From Neisseria canis (lineage in GTDB: Bacteria; Pseudomonadota; Gammaproteobacteria; Burkholderiales; Neisseriaceae), in NCBI RefSeq assembly GCF_900636765.1, contig NZ_LR134313.1:1612001-1676000 (forward strand): a stretch of 64,000 bases of DNA. Direction: 5' to 3'. The position numbers were made by a program, and so were the translations under genes. A model generated the notes under the pieces. It did no database searches, was not told the origin of the DNA, and was given only the letters and a program-made list of their open reading frames with translations. Every line of letters starts with the position of its first letter. Position 1 is the stretch's first letter. Positions 1 through 11,420 of the stretch are shown here, one piece after another.

Positions 1-43
1 TGTCTGAAAAACGGAATCCATTATTGGGAAAGGTTGCGGAACT

Positions 44-634
44 TTGAACGTCAATATGTGGCTGGTTCGGCGCAAGTATAAAATTGTGCGGGTTATGCTG
101 TGGGTGCTTCTCTTGAGTTGGCTGATGTTGGGTGTGAGCATGTATCAAACCGGCAAGGTCGATTGGCAGAGCGCAAAGCTTTATTCGGAGCAGGGCATGG
201 CGGTGTCGCTGGATGAAGAGGGCAAGGAGTTTACTGCTGAAAAAGACGGGCAGACGTTTACGTTTTTCTGCGGTAAGCATTATCCTTTCTGCCAAGCTTT
301 AAGCCGGTATGAAAACCGGCACAACGTGGCGGCCAATCCGCAGCAAAGGCTGCTGGCAGATTTGAAATATTTGGGCGTTAGCGAAGGCAATGTGTTGCTT
401 TCCGCTTCGTTTACCGATGAATTGACGCAGGAGCGCGTTGAACAGGTTTACCCGAAAGCTTTGGTAGACGGGCAGGTGGAGCTGCTGGAAAAGCGGGCGG
501 CCGGTTGGGCGAACGTGTTTTTATACTTGCGCCACATATTGTTTACAGTCTTTTTTCTATTGCTGTTTATCCGGCTTTATATTGCGGTTTTCGAGCGGAA
601 GATTTTGCGTAGAGTGGAAAAAGAGCAAGATTAG
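44..634 (+). CDS. Bitopic/two-TM membrane protein of unknown function
   Basis: Not recognised. The 196-residue product has a hydrophobic segment at about residues 15-33 after a basic N-terminus and a second at about 158-180, followed by a basic tail. The roughly 120 residues between should be periplasmic. This middle part holds two cysteines in CGKHYPFC that could form a disulfide. The start is TTG at 44, with AAGG about ten bases upstream; ATG at 56 is the alternative. A truncated DUS lies at the window edge just before the gene, so it probably starts a new unit. A lone DUS (about 655-667) separates it from glnB. Confidence 0.6.
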   Translation: MNVNMWLVRRKYKIVRVMLWVLLLSWLMLGVSMYQTGKVDWQSAKLYSEQGMAVSLDEEGKEFTAEKDGQTFTFFCGKHYPFCQALSRYENRHNVAANPQQRLLADLKYLGVSEGNVLLSASFTDELTQERVEQVYPKALVDGQVELLEKRAAGWANVFLYLRHILFTVFFLLLFIRLYIAVFERKILRRVEKEQD

Positions 635-645
635 CACGGCATTAG

Positions 646-1038
<393 letters not shown>

Positions 1039-1044
1039 CGGTTT

Positions 1045-1137
1045 TATAGTCAATCCACTTACATGAATAACGATACCGCCATACTCGGGTTAAGCCGTCG
1101 TATGACGGAAGTACTGTTTTAAAGTTGATTCACTATA
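1045..1137. repeat. Correia-like miniature inverted-repeat element, copy A
   Basis: The 93-bp element begins TATAGTCAATCCACTT and ends AAGTTGATTCACTATA, which are imperfect inverted repeats. The interior contains ATACTCGGGTTAAGCCGT. Its left half matches the reverse complement of copy B near 9930-9996 over about 45 bases. TATA ends suggest TA-target insertion, as in neisserial Correia elements, but the interior is different. Confidence 0.65.
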
Positions 1138-1156
1138 TAGCAGTTTGAAGATGAAG

Positions 1157-1191
1157 AATGCCTGTCTGAAAAGTTTTTCAGACAGGCATTT
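1157..1191. terminator. Inverted DUS pair, terminator of glnB
   Basis: Two TGCCTGTCTGAA copies face each other around a short loop, giving a stem of about 15 bp with T-rich flanks. It is the first complete example here of the DUS-pair terminators that close most operons in the window. Confidence 0.8.
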
Positions 1192-1239
1192 TAAATTCCG
1201 GCGGCGTTTTATTGGGCTTGCTTGATTTTCAAACAAACA

Positions 1240-1274
1240 AAAAAAGAAGCGCTTTCAAAACGAGGAAAGCGCCT
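1240..1274 (-). terminator. Rho-independent terminator of the TonB-C-like gene
   Basis: Read on the minus strand, GGCGCTTTC and GAAAGCGC form a stem around CTCGTTTT and are followed by TTCTTTTTTTG. It contains no DUS, unlike most terminators here. Confidence 0.75.
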
Positions 1275-1352
1275 AAACAGAGAGAATACACAATGATAAC
1301 AACAAAAGAACTTTATACCTGGTTCCAAAGGTTGGGGTTGCCCCCGAAAGCT

Positions 1353-1703
1353 TTACTTCATACCGAGCTGCATACCGGTATTTGAGAATTGGATTTCTTT
1401 AACCACGCTGAATGCTTGGTGTTCGCCGTTAATGGAAACGGGGCGCATGGTTTGTGTTTGCATCCAAGCCACGGCTTGACTGTCGATTGCCTGATTGCCG
1501 CTGCTGCGGGTAATGCGGATGTCTTTCAAAGAACCGTCTGTTTGGATGGTCATGCGCACTGCCAGCTTTCCATTGATTTGTGCGTTGGCGGCGGTGATTT
1601 CAGAATGTTTTTTGAAAAACTGGATTTCGGCGGCAGAAGCGCTTTGTGTACCAAATAATGCAGCGGCTACTAAAACAGTAGATAAAAATTTGCGGATAGA
1701 CAT
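1353..1703 (-). CDS. Secreted TonB C-terminal-like domain protein
   Basis: The 116-residue protein has a signal peptide (basic start, hydrophobic core, cleavage after SASA near residue 24). The rest resembles a lone TonB_C domain: GKLAVRMTIQTDGSLKDIRI, then SRQA-type helix residues and a final strand (KEIQF). In TonB proteins this fold contacts outer-membrane receptors. Here it lacks the N-terminal anchor and proline-rich spacer, so it would be a free periplasmic protein and not an energy transducer. It is followed by its own terminator and preceded by a long AT-rich noncoding region, so it is probably monocistronic and regulated. Function unknown; the domain call is by sequence feel. Confidence 0.6.
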   Translation of the reverse strand: MSIRKFLSTVLVAAALFGTQSASAAEIQFFKKHSEITAANAQINGKLAVRMTIQTDGSLKDIRITRSSGNQAIDSQAVAWMQTQTMRPVSINGEHQAFSVVKEIQFSNTGMQLGMK

Positions 1704-2187
1704 GATTTAAAACCCCGTAATTAATAATGTAATGTAAATAAGATTAAATTTATTAAAACCATTGTTCGCTTAGTGAACTTTTGGTTTTTTGTTTTGGTAG
1801 GTGTATTGTGCCTATAAATTTGAAATTTTGCAATTGGAAAAAAGTCAAAGAAATTTTACGGGGGCGGTGTGAAACGCGATAAACGGTATGTTGGATGTGG
1901 CGCAGATTGGCAGTAGGTGACAATTAATGTCATGTTGGTGTTTTTATTTAAAATAAAATTTAAATAATTTCATTAAAATCATATGATTAAAAATATATTA
2001 TTATTTCTTGGTGTAAGGAAAAACAGGTGTGTGACAGTTTTTGACACTTTTAAAGTGTCCGAATATCCTAAAATAATACCGAATATTTTTTAATTTAGTG
2101 TTGTTTTTATGATTAAAAGTGTGGTTTTTTTGTGAATAAAAAATTTGTATTGGGAAAAATACAGAATATTTTTTGAAGAGGAAGCAT
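1704..2187. other. AT-rich noncoding region with a dyad
   Basis: No convincing gene is seen in this roughly 480-base stretch between the divergently oriented end of leuS and the TonB-C-like gene. It is strongly AT-rich and carries a perfect dyad GACACTT-TTA-AAGTGTC at 2043-2059, preceded by the similar GTGTGACAG. It probably holds the promoter and upstream control sites of the minus-strand gene at 1353-1703. Confidence 0.5.
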
Positions 2188-2224
2188 AAAAATGCCTGTC
2201 TGAACAGTTTCAGACAGGCATTTT
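2188..2224. terminator. Inverted DUS pair, terminator of leuS
   Basis: AATGCCTGTCTGAA and TTCAGACAGGCATT form a stem 22 bases beyond the leuS stop codon (read on the minus strand). Confidence 0.75.
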
Positions 2225-2245
2225 ACATTGTAAAAATAGTTTGCT

Positions 2246-4927
<2,682 letters not shown>

Positions 4928-4985
4928 TTATTGAATGGTGTTGGGAAAAGCCATGCCTGTCTGAAAATGAATATTGAGTTTTCTC

Positions 4986-5006
4986 AATTAATAATAATTA
5001 TTAATT
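4986..5006. promoter_or_regulatory. Putative Fur box upstream of feoA
   Basis: A perfect 21-base AT palindrome with arms AATTAATAAT and ATTATTAATT around a central A. It lies about 150 bases before feoA. The AAT/ATT periodicity resembles Fur sites, and the downstream ferrous iron operon makes iron control likely. It is not a strong match to the GATAATGATAATCATTATC consensus. Confidence 0.4.
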
Positions 5007-5156
5007 ATATATTAATAATATAAAGAGTATACTTAAACTCAATTCGTGAGAATTGTTCAAGCGGTTGATTGAATGGTGCAAAATCGGTTTGATGCTGTTT
5101 GAAGCAATAATAAAACTTGATGGTTGTCGTATTTTTACATAAGAGAGGATAGGTTT

Positions 5157-5417
5157 ATGTCTGTTGTGGCTTTGTCGAACCTGGCTAAAGGCAGCCGGGT
5201 GCAGATTGATTCTATTGTGCCCAATAAGGCTTTCGGGGAGTTGGATCCTTTGGTTAGCCGCCGTTTGGCCGATTTGGGGTTTTCTTCCGGTATGGCGTTG
5301 GAAGTGATTGCCGTCGGCGGGTGGGGCAAAGGGCCTTATGCCGTGCGTTTGGGTAATCAGTCGCAATTTTCCTTGCGTAAGGCTGAAGCCAATAAAATTC
5401 TCTGTCGCGCTATATAA
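5157..5417 (+). CDS. feoA: Ferrous iron transport protein A
   Basis: Small cytoplasmic SH3-like protein (86 residues from this start) that works with the FeoB permease. Typical FeoA elements are visible: a leading LSNLAKGSRVQI strand, RRLADLGFSSGMALEV, the GPYAVRLGN turn, and FSLRKAEANKI at the end. ATG at 5157 is chosen because AAGAGAGGA lies seven to fifteen bases upstream; an in-frame TTG at 5124 has no such site. feoB follows after 64 bases that contain a hairpin, so the two are likely cotranscribed with possible tuning between them. Confidence 0.93.
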   Translation: MSVVALSNLAKGSRVQIDSIVPNKAFGELDPLVSRRLADLGFSSGMALEVIAVGGWGKGPYAVRLGNQSQFSLRKAEANKILCRAI

Positions 5418-5438
5418 CCAATAATATTTTCAGACAGG

Positions 5439-5459
5439 CATTCTTTATATTAAAGAATG
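5439..5459. other. Intercistronic hairpin between feoA and feoB
   Basis: CATTCTTTA-TAT-TAAAGAATG is a perfect nine-bp stem immediately after a lone DUS (5430-5441). No T-run follows, so partial termination or mRNA processing is more likely than full termination. Confidence 0.5.
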
Positions 5460-5481
5460 TTGAAATGAGAGGAATACACAA

Positions 5482-7344
5482 ATGGATTTAAGTTATTTTG
5501 CATTGGTCGGTGCGCCCAATTGCGGTAAAACCGTTTTGTTTAACGGTTTGACAGGCTCAAACGCTAAAGTGGCCAATTATCCGGGGGTAACGGTTGACAG
5601 GCGCGAAGGTGTGTTTGTGGATGACCAAACCATCCATATTATTGATTTGCCGGGCACTTACAGCCTGCGGACAACCAGTTTGGACGAAGCGGTGGCGCGC
5701 GATATGGTGTTGGGTAAGCTCGGCCAGAAAATGGACGGGATTATTGCGGTTGCCGATGCGACCAATTTGCGCATGACTTTGCGCATGATTTTGGAGTTGA
5801 AAACCTTAGGGTTGCCTATGGCGGTGTCGTTGAATATGAGCGACGTGGCGCGTGCGAGGGGCTTGAAAATCAATGCGGCTAAGTTGGGCGAGCTGCTGGG
5901 TGTGCCAGTGTTGGAAACGGTGGCGGTCAGCAGGGAAGGGATACGCGGTGTGCGCGAAGCCGTCCGCAAGCTGCCCCATTACGGCAAGCAGCTGGATGCC
6001 GATGCGGCATTGAAAGCGCTGGAAGCTTTAGACAGTAATCAATTATATGCCGAAGTGGAAAATATTCTCGAGCAGGTGGTGGAAACGAAAATGACCCTGC
6101 CTTCGTGGCACCGGAGTTTGGATAATCTGGTGCTGCATCCTGTTTGGGGCGTGATTCTGCTTTTGGTTATTTTATTGTTGGTGTTCCAAGCTGTTTATTC
6201 TTGGTCTGCGCCGATTATGGATTCGATTGAAGGTGCGTTCGGGGCGCTGGGGGAATGGGTGGCAACGGTGATGCCTGCCGGAGTGTTGCAGGATTTGCTG
6301 GTTAACGGTGTGATTGCCGGTGTGGGCAGCGTGTTGGTGTTTTTGCCGCAGATTACGATTTTGTTTGCCTTTATTCTGCTTTTGGAAGATTCGGGTTATC
6401 TGCCGCGCGCCGCTTTTTTGCTGGATAACATGTTGGCGAAAACGGGCTTGTCGGGCAGGGCGTTTATTCCTCTGCTTTCGAGCTTTGCGTGTGCGGTGCC
6501 TGCCGTGATGTCGGCAAGAACGATTCAAGACCCGCGCGAGCGTTTGGTAACGATTGCCATCGCGCCTATGCTTACTTGCTCTGCGCGTTTGCCCGTGTAT
6601 GCGCTGATTATTGCGGCATTGATTCCCGAAAAAACCGTGTGGAGTGTGTTTAACCTGCAAGGTTTGACCTTGTTCGGGCTGTATGTGGCCGGTATCGCGT
6701 CGGCGGGGTTGACTGCGTTTGTGATGAAATGGTTGGCACGCCGCAAAGGCGGTGTGCAGCAGTTTCCTTTGTTGATGGAGCTGCCGACCTACCGTATGCC
6801 TAATTTCAAGCACATTATGGTCAGTCTGTGGGACAGGGTGTGGGCGTTCTTAAAACGCGCCGGTACGATTATTTTCGCTTTGAGCGTGGTTTTGTGGGTT
6901 TTGGTAAGTTTTCCCGCGCCGCCGGAAGGTGCGACCGGTGCGCCGATCGATTACAGCTTTGCCGGCACCATCGGCCATTGGATCCAACCGATTTTTGCAC
7001 CTTTGGGTTTTACTTGGCAGATGTGTATCGCCATGATTCCGGGTATTGCCGCGCGTGAAGTGGTGGTGGCCGCTTTGGGTACGGTTTATGCCGTGGAAGC
7101 AAATGCATCAGAAGATGCTGTACAAAACGCCTTGATTCCGATTGTGAACGAAAGCTGGGGCTTGCCGACTGCATTTGCTTTCTTGGCTTGGTATGTTTAT
7201 GCGCCGATGTGTATGGCTACTTTGGCCGTGATTAAGCGCGAAACCAAATCGGCGAAACAAACTTGGATGATTACGGCCTATCTGTTTGTCCTAGCTTATG
7301 TGTTTGCTTTTATTGTGTATCAAATCAGCTCGAGGATGATGTGA
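5482..7344 (+). CDS. feoB: Ferrous iron transport GTPase/permease FeoB
   Basis: Inner-membrane Fe(II) importer with an N-terminal G domain. G1 is GAPNCGKT (residues 10-17), the G3 motif is DLPG (55-58), and G4 is NMSD (118-121). A helical spacer (about 165-210) precedes a multi-pass permease with two gate regions, the second containing FACAVPAVMSARTI. At 620 residues it is shorter than the roughly 770-residue enterobacterial protein, mainly in loops and C-terminus, as expected for neisserial FeoB. The last codons overlap the next gene (TGATG), indicating translational coupling. Confidence 0.97.
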   Translation: MDLSYFALVGAPNCGKTVLFNGLTGSNAKVANYPGVTVDRREGVFVDDQTIHIIDLPGTYSLRTTSLDEAVARDMVLGKLGQKMDGIIAVADATNLRMTLRMILELKTLGLPMAVSLNMSDVARARGLKINAAKLGELLGVPVLETVAVSREGIRGVREAVRKLPHYGKQLDADAALKALEALDSNQLYAEVENILEQVVETKMTLPSWHRSLDNLVLHPVWGVILLLVILLLVFQAVYSWSAPIMDSIEGAFGALGEWVATVMPAGVLQDLLVNGVIAGVGSVLVFLPQITILFAFILLLEDSGYLPRAAFLLDNMLAKTGLSGRAFIPLLSSFACAVPAVMSARTIQDPRERLVTIAIAPMLTCSARLPVYALIIAALIPEKTVWSVFNLQGLTLFGLYVAGIASAGLTAFVMKWLARRKGGVQQFPLLMELPTYRMPNFKHIMVSLWDRVWAFLKRAGTIIFALSVVLWVLVSFPAPPEGATGAPIDYSFAGTIGHWIQPIFAPLGFTWQMCIAMIPGIAAREVVVAALGTVYAVEANASEDAVQNALIPIVNESWGLPTAFAFLAWYVYAPMCMATLAVIKRETKSAKQTWMITAYLFVLAYVFAFIVYQISSRMM

Positions 7345-7490
7345 TGGAACAATATATTATTGTTGGCTTGATTGTCGGCGCATGCGCGGTGTATCTGTTG
7401 CGCAAGTTTGTATTTAAACCGAAGTCCGCCAAAAGCGCTGCGTGCGGCGGTTGCGACCGTTGCGGAGGCAAACAGGGCGGTTGCCATTAG
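7344..7490 (+). CDS. FeoB-associated Cys-rich membrane peptide
   Basis: A 48-residue protein whose ATG overlaps the feoB TGA by one base. One transmembrane helix (about residues 4-20) is followed by a basic stretch and a cytosolic tail CGGCDRCGGKQGGCH with four cysteines and a terminal histidine. This is the layout of the FeoB-associated Cys-rich family, which substitutes for the winged-helix FeoC in many bacteria. Binding of Fe(II), an Fe-S cluster or redox sensing is plausible, but that is inference. The third gene of the feo operon. Confidence 0.85.
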   Translation: MEQYIIVGLIVGACAVYLLRKFVFKPKSAKSAACGGCDRCGGKQGGCH

Positions 7491-7630
7491 CAGTTTGGAA
7501 GGGCCGGCGGAAAGCGGTAGGGAACGCATTTTCCGCCGCCCCAAGCAAGCGTTTTTATGGCATAATCCGCATGTATCGTTATGGAACCCGACTTCATATC
7601 CAGCATGAAATTTCGGTTTCACAACTGTAT

Positions 7631-7669
7631 TTTTCAGACAGGCATTTGTTTTGAATGCCTGTCTGAAAA
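7631..7669. terminator. Inverted DUS pair after the feo operon
   Basis: Sixteen-base perfect arms, TTTTCAGACAGGCATT and AATGCCTGTCTGAAAA, around a seven-base loop. The DUS copies point outward here. A third, lone DUS follows at about 7690-7702. The 140 bases between the Cys-rich gene and this hairpin contain only a weak GGCGGAAA/TTTCCGCC dyad. Confidence 0.7.
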
Positions 7670-7781
7670 TGTGTCCAACCCATGCCGCATGCCTGTCTGA
7701 AACCCTAACCATATGTTTTGCAATCCAGTATATATGGTTAGTGTTTTAGCGGCGGCGGCTTTAAGCAAATAAGGAAACCCT

Positions 7782-9911
7782 ATGTTTAACAAGCATGTTA
7801 AATCGTTTCAATACGGTAACCAAACCGTTACTTTGGAAACCGGCGAAGTAGCGCGCCAGGCCGCCGCCGCAGTAAAAGTGTCTATGGGCGATACTGTGGT
7901 GCTGGTAGCGGTAACAACCAATAAAGACGTTAAAGAAGGTCAAGACTTCTTTCCGCTGACCGTCGATTATTTAGAGCGCACTTATGCTGCCGGCAAAATT
8001 CCGGGCGGTTTTTTCAAACGCGAAGGCAAGCAAAGCGAGAAAGAAATTCTCACCAGCCGCTTGATCGACCGCCCGATCCGCCCGCTGTTCCCGGAAGGCT
8101 TTTACCACGACATCCAAATCGTAGCGATGGTGGTGTCTATCGACCCTGAAATCGATTCCGACATTCCCGCCATGATCGGCGCGTCTGCTGCGCTGGTGTT
8201 GAGCGGCGTACCGTTTGCCGGCCCGATTGGCGCGGCGCGAGTGGGCTATGCCGGCGGCCAATATCTGCTGAACCCGACCAAAACCGAGCTGGAAACTTCC
8301 CAAATGGATTTGGTGGTGGCCGGTACGGCCAAAGCCGTTTTGATGGTGGAATCAGAAGCGCAAGTACTGCCTGAAGACGTGATGTTGGGCGCAGTGGTTT
8401 ACGGCCATGAGCAAATGCAGGTGGTGATTGATGCCATCAACGAATTTGCCGATGAAGTGAACCCCGAAGTGTGGGATTGGAAAGCGCCGGAAACCGATAC
8501 CGAGCTGGTTGCCAAAATCCGCGGTATTGCCGGCGGCACCATCGGCGAGGCCTTCAAAATCCGTCAAAAACAAGCGCGCACGGCGAAGCTGGACGAAGCG
8601 TGGAGCGCGGTAAAAGAGTCTTTGATTACCGAAGAAACCGACACGCTCACCGCCAACCAAATCAAAGGCATTTTCAAACAATTGGAAGCCGATGTGGTGC
8701 GCGGCCAGATTTTGGACGGCCAACCGCGTATCGACGGCCGCGACACCCGCACCGTGCGCCCGATTAATATTCAGACAGGCGTATTGCCGCGCACGCACGG
8801 TTCCGCCCTGTTTACCCGCGGCGAAACCCAAGCGCTTGCCGTGGCCACTTTAGGCACCTCGCGCGACGAGCAAATCATCGACGCTTTGAGCGGCGAATAC
8901 ACCGACCGCTTTATGCTGCACTACAACTTCCCGCCATACTCTACCGGCGAAGTGGGTCGCATGGGCGCACCTAAACGCCGCGAAATCGGCCATGGCCGCT
9001 TGGCTAAGCGCGCTTTGGTTGCCGTGTTGCCTGAGCCTGAAGAGTTCAGCTACACCATGCGCGTGGTATCGGAGATTACCGAATCCAACGGTTCGTCTTC
9101 CATGGCTTCCGTGTGCGGCGGCTGTTTGAGCCTGCTGTCTGCCGGCGTGCCGCTGAAAGCACACGTTGCCGGCATCGCCATGGGCTTGATTTTGGAAAAT
9201 AATAAATTCGCCGTATTGACCGATATTCTGGGCGACGAAGACCACTTGGGCGATATGGACTTCAAAGTGGCCGGTACCACCGAGGGCGTAACCGCGCTGC
9301 AAATGGACATTAAGATTCAAGGCATTACCAAAGAAATCATGCAGATTGCCTTAGAGCAGGCCAAAGAAGCGCGTCTGCACATCTTGGCGCAAATGAAAGA
9401 AGCCGTAGACGGCCCGCAAGAGCTGTCGCAACACGCGCCGCGCCTGTTCACCATGAAAATCAACCCCGATAAAATCCGCGATGTTATCGGCAAAGGCGGC
9501 GAAACCATCCGCGCCATCACGGCCGAAACCGGCACCGAAATCAATATCGACGACGACGGCACCGTAACCATCGCAGCAGTTGCAGGCGAAGCGGGCGAAG
9601 CCGCCAAGCGCCGCATCGAAGAAATTACTGCGGAAGTGGAAGTGGGCAAAGTGTATGAAGGCACCGTGTTGAAAATTTTGGAAAACAACGTCGGCGCCAT
9701 CGTATCCGTAATGCCGGGCAAAGACGGCTTGGTGCATGTGAGCCAAATCGCACACGAGCGCGTGAACAATGTGGCCGATTATCTGAAAGTGGGCCAAACC
9801 GTGAATGTGAAAGCGCTGGAAGTGGACGACCGCGGCCGCGTACGCTTGTCGATCAAAGCGTTATTGGAAGCACCTGCCCGCGAACCGCGCGAGCAGCAAC
9901 CGAAAGACTAA
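7782..9911 (+). CDS. pnp: Polyribonucleotide nucleotidyltransferase
   Basis: Phosphorolytic 3'-5' exoribonuclease, trimeric and part of RNA decay. The 709 residues show two RNase PH domains: the first begins near residue 10 ([16 protein letters not shown]), the second from about residue 320 with the FTRGETQAL and [14 protein letters not shown] motifs. A KH domain ([16 protein letters not shown], about 562-577) and a C-terminal S1 domain (about 622-690, ending [11 protein letters not shown]) follow. In many bacteria pnp follows rpsO; here the upstream neighbour is the feo operon, so it has its own promoter. A roughly 100-base gap after the stop precedes the DUS terminator. Confidence 0.98.
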   Translation: MFNKHVKSFQYGNQTVTLETGEVARQAAAAVKVSMGDTVVLVAVTTNKDVKEGQDFFPLTVDYLERTYAAGKIPGGFFKREGKQSEKEILTSRLIDRPIRPLFPEGFYHDIQIVAMVVSIDPEIDSDIPAMIGASAALVLSGVPFAGPIGAARVGYAGGQYLLNPTKTELETSQMDLVVAGTAKAVLMVESEAQVLPEDVMLGAVVYGHEQMQVVIDAINEFADEVNPEVWDWKAPETDTELVAKIRGIAGGTIGEAFKIRQKQARTAKLDEAWSAVKESLITEETDTLTANQIKGIFKQLEADVVRGQILDGQPRIDGRDTRTVRPINIQTGVLPRTHGSALFTRGETQALAVATLGTSRDEQIIDALSGEYTDRFMLHYNFPPYSTGEVGRMGAPKRREIGHGRLAKRALVAVLPEPEEFSYTMRVVSEITESNGSSSMASVCGGCLSLLSAGVPLKAHVAGIAMGLILENNKFAVLTDILGDEDHLGDMDFKVAGTTEGVTALQMDIKIQGITKEIMQIALEQAKEARLHILAQMKEAVDGPQELSQHAPRLFTMKINPDKIRDVIGKGGETIRAITAETGTEINIDDDGTVTIAAVAGEAGEAAKRRIEEITAEVEVGKVYEGTVLKILENNVGAIVSVMPGKDGLVHVSQIAHERVNNVADYLKVGQTVNVKALEVDDRGRVRLSIKALLEAPAREPREQQPKD

Positions 9912-9925
9912 CCGGCTTTTAAGGG

Positions 9926-9996
9926 TTAGAGTTAATCAATTTAAAATAGCATGCCCGAGTATAACGGTATCGTTATTATGTAAGAGGATTGACTTA
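9926..9996. repeat. Correia-like miniature element, copy B
   Basis: Inverted relative to copy A. Its reverse complement contains CAATCCTCTTACATAATAAC and GATACCGTTATACTCGGG, closely matching copy A. The outer TATA is degraded on both sides, so it looks older. Confidence 0.55.
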
Positions 9997-9999
9997 AAT

Positions 10000-10036
10000 A
10001 AATGCCTGTCTCAAACGTTTCAGACAGGCATTTTTT
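10000..10036. terminator. DUS-pair terminator of pnp
   Basis: Arms AATGCCTGTCT and AGACAGGCATT with a T6 tract. The left copy reads TGTCTCAAA, so only the right copy is a perfect DUS. The next 200 bases up to mltB show no gene. Confidence 0.75.
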
Positions 10037-10255
10037 GCAGCCGGGTTTTTGCAATGTTCGGGTGAATCACAAGTATGCGGTGGCGTTGGTTTCGCTCCTA
10101 TTCATGCTTTTCTTTTGGTTATGCTGATAATTTGTTAAAATTTCCCTTTTCTTTAGTTAACTAAATTACATTCGCACAAGGCGCGGTAACGCACAGTAAA
10201 ATTTGGTCGATTGACTGCATTGTTGCAAACAGCCGGTATGTTTTAGGGAAAATGT

Positions 10256-11341
10256 ATGAAAAAAATTGCAGTATTGGTCTTGGCCGCATTAGTTTTAGCC
10301 GCGTGTAACGGCGAGAAAAAACCGCCTGCGGCACCGAAAAGCGATGCGGTCGGCAAGCCGGTGAAGCACGTGGCGAAAGACAGGCCGTTTTTCAACGAAA
10401 CAACGCACAGCCCTGAGGTAGTGGGGTTTAACGCGAATGCGAATGTGCAGAAATTCATTGAATACGAAGCGGCCAAGCAGCGTTTGAGCAGGGAAGAGTT
10501 GCAGGACTTTTTCAATGCTGTTGTGCATCGCGGCAACATCATCAATATCATGAACAGGCCGGGTACGTCGCGCCCGTGGTATGAATTTAAACAGAGTAAT
10601 TCCGGCGCTGCGAAAGTCAGCGGCGGGCAGCAGTTTTATGCGGCAAACCGCAGCGTAATCGATAAAATCGCGAGTGAATACGGCGTGCCTGCCGAGTTGA
10701 TTGTGGCGATTGTGGGTATTGAAACCAATTATGGCGCCAACAAGGGCAGTATCCGCGTGGCGGATGCTTTGGCAACCTTGGCGTTCGATTATCCGCGCCG
10801 CGGCGAGTTTTTTCAGCAAGAGCTGGCCGAATTTCTGGTGATGGCCAAAGAAGAGCAGCGTGATCCGTTGAGCTTTACCGGCAGCTTTGCCGGAGCGATG
10901 GGAATGCCGCAGTTTATGCCTTCCAGCTTCCGCAAATGGGCGGTGGATTATGATAAAGACGGTCGCCGCGATATTTGGTATAACGTGGCGGATGTGGCGG
11001 CATCGGTTGCCAATTATATGAAAGTACACGGCTGGAAGAGCGGCGGCAGAATGGTGGTGCCGGTTTCGCTGGAGATTAATCCGCAACTGCAAGCTGTGAT
11101 TGACGAGAAAACGTCGCTGAAATATACCGTGGGCGAGCTGAAGAAAATGGGGGTAACGCCGTTGGAGCCTGTGGCCGATTCGGAAAAAGCGGTGCTCTAC
11201 CGTTTGGAAATTTCGCCGGGTGTGTTTGATTATTATATCGGCTTAAACAATTTTTATGCGGTTTGGCAATATAACCACAGCCGAATGTATGTAACTTCCG
11301 TGCGCGATATTGCAAACGGATTGGGTGCCGGCGGTTTGTAA
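10256..11341 (+). CDS. mltB: Membrane-bound lytic murein transglycosylase B
   Basis: Lipoprotein that cleaves peptidoglycan between MurNAc and GlcNAc to give 1,6-anhydro ends. A lipobox LVLAAC puts the lipidated cysteine at residue 17, so it should sit in the outer membrane. The SLT_2 domain contains the catalytic glutamate at about residue 156 in VGIETNYG. MPQFMPSSFRKWAVDYDKDG (an EF-hand-like loop) and DVAASVANYMKVHGW follow, and it ends with YVTSVRDIANGL. At 361 residues it equals the E. coli length. Preceded by a roughly 220-base AT-rich upstream region and closed by a DUS terminator, so it is monocistronic. Confidence 0.95.
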   Translation: MKKIAVLVLAALVLAACNGEKKPPAAPKSDAVGKPVKHVAKDRPFFNETTHSPEVVGFNANANVQKFIEYEAAKQRLSREELQDFFNAVVHRGNIINIMNRPGTSRPWYEFKQSNSGAAKVSGGQQFYAANRSVIDKIASEYGVPAELIVAIVGIETNYGANKGSIRVADALATLAFDYPRRGEFFQQELAEFLVMAKEEQRDPLSFTGSFAGAMGMPQFMPSSFRKWAVDYDKDGRRDIWYNVADVAASVANYMKVHGWKSGGRMVVPVSLEINPQLQAVIDEKTSLKYTVGELKKMGVTPLEPVADSEKAVLYRLEISPGVFDYYIGLNNFYAVWQYNHSRMYVTSVRDIANGLGAGGL

Positions 11342-11357
11342 GCAAGGTTTATTATGA

Positions 11358-11396
11358 GAATGCCTGTCTGAAAAATAGCTTTTCAGACAGGCATTC
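11358..11396. terminator. DUS-pair terminator shared by mltB and the convergent kinase gene
   Basis: GAATGCCTGTCTGAAAA and TTTTCAGACAGGCATTC form 17-bp arms, with T-runs on both sides allowing bidirectional use. Confidence 0.8.
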
Positions 11397-11420
11397 GTTT
11401 TTTCAGCTTTGGGGCTACTG

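Noticed and set aside
1292-1384. 30-codon frame on the plus strand starting MITTKEL
   Set aside because: It runs into the end of the TonB-C-like gene on the other strand, has no family features, and the region is explained by a terminator.
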